DNA of 46,008 bases from Vibrio gelatinilyticus (GTDB taxonomy: Bacteria; Pseudomonadota; Gammaproteobacteria; Enterobacterales; Vibrionaceae): NCBI RefSeq assembly GCF_022836845.1, contig NZ_JAJNNZ010000021.1, forward strand, positions 1-46,008, written 5' to 3'. The position numbers and the translations under genes were made by a program. Positions 42,374-46,008 of this stretch are shown here, one piece after another (the stretch's first letter is position 1; the number at the start of each line of letters is the position of its first letter). The notes below the pieces were generated by a model, which was not told the origin of the DNA, did no database searches, and was given only the letters and a program-made list of their open reading frames with translations.

Positions 42374-43559
42374 AAAAAACGATGAGCAAACTCCATCTGA
42401 AGACAAAAAAGACGTGGTACAACACAAAGAAGCCCTCGACACCACAGACTCTGACAGTTCAGCGGCTGTCGAACAGCAGACAACCCTCAAAGCAGAGATG
42501 TCCAACAAAAGTGACTTAGCTGCTGAGAAACAAGGAAAACGTGGCGTTAAGTTAGCCAGTATCGCTATCGTTATCGCGATTGCGTTTGGCGGTGGTCTAG
42601 CCTTTAAGCTACAACAACAAGCACAAGATTATGAGGCGAAGATAGCGCAGCTAGAAGCCAAGATAGACTCCTCAAATAACATCATCTCCTCACAGATGAC
42701 TCAAGTGAAAGAAGAAACAATTAGTCAAGCAACGACCGCTGCTCATAAAGCTGAAGTGGTACTTGGGCAGCAGCAAAAAAGCATCGCAAGCTTGCAACTG
42801 GCTGTCGCCGATGTCAAAGGCAGACGTCCAAATGATTGGCTACTCGCCGAAGCTGACTATTTGGTTAAACTCGCTGGCCGTAAATTGTTTTTGGAACATG
42901 ACGTTGTTAGCGCGACACGTTTGATGGAAAGTGCCGATCAACGCATCGCAGCCTTAAATGATCCGAGTCTCGTCTCACTCCGTCAAGCTATGGCCAATGA
43001 TATTACCAAACTAAGAAGTGTTCCTCTTATTGACAGAGACGGCTTGGTGTTGCGACTGACAAGCTTACAGCAGACAGTAGACACTCTTCCTCTTGCCAAC
43101 GCTATTCTTCCTGACGCGCCGGAAGAGGTCAAAAAAGAAGTCTCTCAAGATCTTTATGATTGGCAAGATAATCTAAAGACATCACTAAAAAACTTCTCTG
43201 AAAACTTCATTACTTTTCGCACGCGAGATGGAAATGTTATTCCACTGCTCTCACCAGAGCAGCACTTCTATTTAAGAGAAAATATTAAATCTAAACTCGA
43301 GACCGCCATTCGTTCAGTGTACAAAGAGCAAGGCGAAGTTTATCAGCTATCACTGTCTACAGCTGAACAATGGTCAAAGTCTTTCTTTGATAACAATGAT
43401 AATGCGGTCAAAGAGTTTGGAAAATCTTTGGCTGCATTGAGTCAACAAAACATTCAAGTGAACTACCCAGTCAAACTGGAAACCCAAAGTCAACTGTCAG
43501 ACTTTATCAACGAGCGTTTACGTCGTGAAGTCACTACCATCATTACGGAGGAGAAATAA
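42363..43559 (+). CDS. hemX: HemX family membrane protein of the hem operon
   Basis: The 398-residue protein has a charged, Asp/Glu-rich cytoplasmic N-terminus, one membrane helix at about 61-82, then a long coiled coil (about 85-140) and a HemX domain with VADVKGRRPNDWLLAEADYLVKLAGRKL. It is often labelled uroporphyrinogen-III C-methyltransferase, but it lacks that enzyme's SAM fold, and the real role is unsettled. Overlap with hemD and a one-base overlap with hemY (TAATG) keep the operon tight. Confidence 0.92.
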   Translation: MTNKKNDEQTPSEDKKDVVQHKEALDTTDSDSSAAVEQQTTLKAEMSNKSDLAAEKQGKRGVKLASIAIVIAIAFGGGLAFKLQQQAQDYEAKIAQLEAKIDSSNNIISSQMTQVKEETISQATTAAHKAEVVLGQQQKSIASLQLAVADVKGRRPNDWLLAEADYLVKLAGRKLFLEHDVVSATRLMESADQRIAALNDPSLVSLRQAMANDITKLRSVPLIDRDGLVLRLTSLQQTVDTLPLANAILPDAPEEVKKEVSQDLYDWQDNLKTSLKNFSENFITFRTRDGNVIPLLSPEQHFYLRENIKSKLETAIRSVYKEQGEVYQLSLSTAEQWSKSFFDNNDNAVKEFGKSLAALSQQNIQVNYPVKLETQSQLSDFINERLRREVTTIITEEK

Positions 43560-44737
43560 TGTTTCGAATTATCTTCCTCTTTGTCGTTTTAGGAGCAGGC
43601 CTGTTTGTTGGTACTCAGTTTTCGGGTCAGCAGGGTTATGTGCTTATTTCAATCGCCGACAAAACGCTAGAAATGAGCGTAACGACACTGGTCATATTTT
43701 TGATCGGCACCTTGGCGGCTCTGTTTTTTCTAGAGTTCGTTATTAAGAGGTTTCTTTCTGCCAGTAGTAGCACCTGGAACTGGTTCAGTGTACGTAAACT
43801 GAAACGCTCACGTCGCTATACTAATGAGGGCATCATTAAGTTGATGGAAGGTGATTGGAAAGCGGCAGAGAAAAAAGTGACACGCTGGGCCAATCATCAT
43901 GATATGCCTCTACTATGCTACTTAGCAGCAGCTGAAGCTGCCTTCGGTCAGGGGAATAAAGAAAAACGCGACCACTATTTGCAGCTAGCTTCCGAGCAAA
44001 ATAATGCCGAACTGGCTGTTCAATTAACGAGGGCTAAGCAAGCTGTTCGCGAAGAAGACTTTCAATTTGCACTGTCTGTTCTCACAACGCTCAAAGAACA
44101 CCATTCGAGCAACTCTATCGTATTGTCATTGCTAAAAACAACACTGGTTCAACTTAAAGATTGGGATGCTATCTTAGATTTACTGCCAAAACTTAAAAAG
44201 GCTAAACTAATCGATAACCTTGAGCTTGAGCAGCTAGAACAACACGCTCAGTGTGGAAGAATGAAGACGATTGCCGAGGCTCAGGGCAGTGAAGGGCTAA
44301 TCGCTCATTGGGACAAGCTGCCAAGAAAAACTCGTCAGGATGACCACCTAATTACATGCTTTACCAAGCAACTCATCGCAAGAAAAGCAGATCACGAAGC
44401 GTTTACCATCATTAAAGAAGCTCTTAAAAAGAGCACCTCAGATGAGCTGTACCTACTCATTCCTGAGATGAACCTTTCGGATATTCATCCGGCAATAACT
44501 TTATTGCAGAAGTATACGAGCAAAACTCCGAGCAACGCAGCCGCTCATAGTGCGTTAGCACAGCTTCATTTGCGTGAGCAGCAATGGTCTGATGCTCAAA
44601 TTCATTTTGAGAAAGCACTTGAGATACGTTCTAGCCTATCGGACTACGCTTACCTCGCCGATACACTAGAGAAGCAAGACCTTATAAAAGCAGCCAATGA
44701 AGTTTCTAGAAAAGCGCTCACCCTGATCGAAAAGTAA
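43559..44737 (+). CDS. hemY: HemY TPR membrane protein of the hem operon
   Basis: The 392-residue protein has two N-terminal membrane helices (about 1-20 and 42-62), then a soluble helical-repeat (TPR) region running to the C-terminus (MEGDWKAAEKKV, AALHQ-type and AHSALAQLHLREQQWSDAQIHFEKALEI). It is not the protoporphyrinogen oxidase also called HemY in Gram-positives. The role in haem metabolism is unclear. The start overlaps the hemX stop, with GGAGG upstream. A terminator follows. Confidence 0.93.
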   Translation: MFRIIFLFVVLGAGLFVGTQFSGQQGYVLISIADKTLEMSVTTLVIFLIGTLAALFFLEFVIKRFLSASSSTWNWFSVRKLKRSRRYTNEGIIKLMEGDWKAAEKKVTRWANHHDMPLLCYLAAAEAAFGQGNKEKRDHYLQLASEQNNAELAVQLTRAKQAVREEDFQFALSVLTTLKEHHSSNSIVLSLLKTTLVQLKDWDAILDLLPKLKKAKLIDNLELEQLEQHAQCGRMKTIAEAQGSEGLIAHWDKLPRKTRQDDHLITCFTKQLIARKADHEAFTIIKEALKKSTSDELYLLIPEMNLSDIHPAITLLQKYTSKTPSNAAAHSALAQLHLREQQWSDAQIHFEKALEIRSSLSDYAYLADTLEKQDLIKAANEVSRKALTLIEK

Positions 44738-44743
44738 CATAGC

Positions 44744-44770
44744 AAAACGCGCTCACATGAGCGCGTTTTC
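44744..44770. terminator. Bidirectional terminator after hemY
   Basis: AAAACGCGCTCA/TGAGCGCGTTTT forms a 12-bp stem (44744-44769) with a 2-nt nominal loop. It ends the hem operon and, in reverse, the convergent phosphotransferase gene. Confidence 0.85.
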
Positions 44771-44771
44771 T

Positions 44772-45758
44772 TTATAGGCCAATCTCTCGTAACGCCTTAT
44801 CGACTATCGCTTCCGTAAGCGGATTGACCTTAAAGTGAGTGGGACACCAACCTTTCATAAAGCGCTGAAAGTCAGCCCACGCCAATCCAAATAACGGACG
44901 CCATACTTGTTCTACTTGCCTTGCACACATATCGGGACGGTAAAATGACAGGGACGTAGCCAACGAGTTAAAGTACACATCAAGATAGTCGTTGATCTGA
45001 GAGGCATGTTCGTCAAAGCTGATGACACTGGTTAAAAATAGCACCACATCCTTCATCCCAATGCCTCTACCAACATATTGAAAATCAACAGCTGCCGTTT
45101 TAGTACTATCCTCACTGAAACAAAAATTAGCAAGCTTTGCATCACCATGCACCAATGTTTGAAAAGGGCACGCGTTTAGCATGTCATCAATTTTACTAGC
45201 CACTGCTTTTAATCGCTTATCTTGAAGTGCATCATGCTCGTCAGGCCGCGTTGCTAAGTGCCAGTATGTACCAATATCCCACAACCCCTCGGAACTACTT
45301 CCCATCCAAAACGCATGAAAGTCTGCCAACCAATTAAGAACGGTGACAATTTCCAATGGGCTTGCTTTATCAATCACCTTAGGTAAACCTGCCGTTCTAA
45401 GATCCTCTATCACTAATACATAACCATCAGAAGCTACAGTAGATCCAAGGTAAGTGGCCACTTGCTTACTAAGCATCTGGTTCGAGTACTTCGCATACCA
45501 GTTCAGTTCAACATTATAAGAATTAAGTTTGCGCTGATGGGAGAATGAAGTATTCCAGCCTCTAGGATGATGAAGGCTTTCTCTTTGCGCTGGCCATCGA
45601 ATTGATTTGATAATGATAGAGGGTTGCTCAAGCGAATTGAGGTGTACTCGCAATAAATGGCCATAACCACTCCAAAGCTCTTGGATAAGCTCATACTCTA
45701 TTATGTCTTGAGATTGAATACCTAGGGTCGACAAAACGGCAAGGTTCTGTTTATGCAT
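44772..45758 (-). CDS. Putative phosphotransferase (APH / choline-kinase fold)
   Basis: The 328-residue protein has the kinase-like phosphotransferase signature: LVHGDAKLANFCF, with the catalytic Asp and Mg-binding Asn, then AAVDFQYVGRGIGMKDVVLFL with the metal-binding Asp. The N-lobe carries an IIIKSI segment with the likely ATP Lys. The family phosphorylates small molecules such as choline or aminoglycosides; no substrate can be read here. The start is ATG with AAGGA. It is convergent with hemY, sharing a terminator. Confidence 0.85.
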   Translation of the reverse strand: MHKQNLAVLSTLGIQSQDIIEYELIQELWSGYGHLLRVHLNSLEQPSIIIKSIRWPAQRESLHHPRGWNTSFSHQRKLNSYNVELNWYAKYSNQMLSKQVATYLGSTVASDGYVLVIEDLRTAGLPKVIDKASPLEIVTVLNWLADFHAFWMGSSSEGLWDIGTYWHLATRPDEHDALQDKRLKAVASKIDDMLNACPFQTLVHGDAKLANFCFSEDSTKTAAVDFQYVGRGIGMKDVVLFLTSVISFDEHASQINDYLDVYFNSLATSLSFYRPDMCARQVEQVWRPLFGLAWADFQRFMKGWCPTHFKVNPLTEAIVDKALREIGL

Positions 45759-45842
45759 CGAGCATCCTTAGCCAAATAACACTCAGTAAAGGCAAATAGT
45801 CAGAAAATGAACACCGGAAAACACTGTAGCAAATTTTGAATG

Positions 45843-45877
45843 AAAAAAAACCGCTGACATTATCAGCGGTTTTTTTA
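45843..45877 (-). terminator. Terminator after tRNA-Ser
   Basis: CCGCTGA/TCAGCGG (45851-45869) with a 5-nt loop has an A-run on the left (T's on the minus strand, 45843-45850) and T's on the right. It stops the tRNA transcript. Confidence 0.8.
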
Positions 45878-45881
45878 ATAG

Positions 45882-45972
45882 TGGCGGAGGGATAGGGATT
45901 TGAACCCTAGAAGGGCTATTAACCCTTGCCGGTTTTCAAGACCGGTGCTTTCGACCACTCAGCCATCCCTCC
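45882..45972 (-). tRNA. tRNA-Ser (anticodon UGA)
   Basis: On the minus strand the 91-nt gene folds as a class II tRNA. It has a 7-bp acceptor stem (GGAGGGA/TCCCTCC), an anticodon arm ACCGG-CTTGAAA-CCGGT-type with TGA, a long variable arm as in all Ser tRNAs, the GGTTCAAATCC T-arm and an encoded CCA end. It reads UCA codons (and others by wobble). A terminator lies just downstream. Confidence 0.95.
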
Positions 45973-46008
45973 ACAAATTGTTACTAAATAAAGTCTTATG
46001 ATTAGGTG

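Overview
The window is a piece of a Vibrio chromosome, almost certainly the large one. Nearly every gene has a recognisable gammaproteobacterial housekeeping counterpart. Several neighbourhoods keep the enterobacterial order: rrn–murI–btuB–trmA–yijD–fabR–sthA, ubiCA, glpEG, rpoH–ftsXEY–rsmD, rhtB–pldB–yigL, lptM–lysA–dapF–DUF484–xerC–yigB, and cyaY–cyaA–hemCDXY. Protein details (LysA start, DUF484, FliL-like protein, HEPN-like protein) and the base composition fit Vibrionaceae. The species cannot be fixed from sequence reading alone. I see no insertion sequence, prophage, CRISPR array or toxin island.

Layout. 1–223: leader and two promoters of an rRNA operon that runs leftward out of the window. 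413–8605: a membrane-anchored RRM protein, murI, a PP-loop ATPase, btuB under a cobalamin riboswitch, trmA, yijD–fabR and sthA. 8687–14409: dinF, an iron-linked methyltransferase behind a Fur-box-like site, lexA with two SOS boxes, and plsB. 14484–17620: ubiCA, a lone FliL-domain protein and glpEG. 17621–18071: a gene-free stretch with paired DnaA boxes and many GATC sites. 18072–22052: rpoH, ftsX, ftsE, ftsY (minus strand). 22239–27758: rsmD, DUF1145, yhgN, yecH, yhhN, a 790-base gene-poor stretch ending in a 26-residue membrane peptide gene, a HEPN-like membrane protein, yhhM and an amidohydrolase lipoprotein. 27824–33375: rhtB, pldB, yigL, an EVE-domain protein, a lipoprotein, tapT and yigB. 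33372–37801: xerC, DUF484, dapF, lysA, lptM, cyaY. 37798–45972: cyaA, the hemCDXY operon, a phosphotransferase and tRNA-Ser(UGA).

How the genes work together. The window holds linked sets for cell-wall precursors (murI, lysA, dapF), division and membrane insertion (ftsYEX), ubiquinone and haem synthesis (ubiCA, hemCDXY), phospholipid synthesis and its control (plsB, fabR, pldB), chromosome-dimer resolution (xerC), stress control (rpoH, lexA) and cAMP signalling (cyaA). Regulation that can be read directly includes the riboswitch, two SOS boxes, a Fur-like box, DnaA boxes, two rrn promoters and about a dozen intrinsic terminators.

Most of the window is ordinary core genome. The stretches most worth a second look are the DnaA/GATC element beside rpoH, the Fur-linked methyltransferase between lexA and dinF, the membrane RRM protein at the rrn border, the small peptide gene, the orphan PurR-like palindrome, the lone FliL-domain protein, and the variable AE repeat in FtsY.
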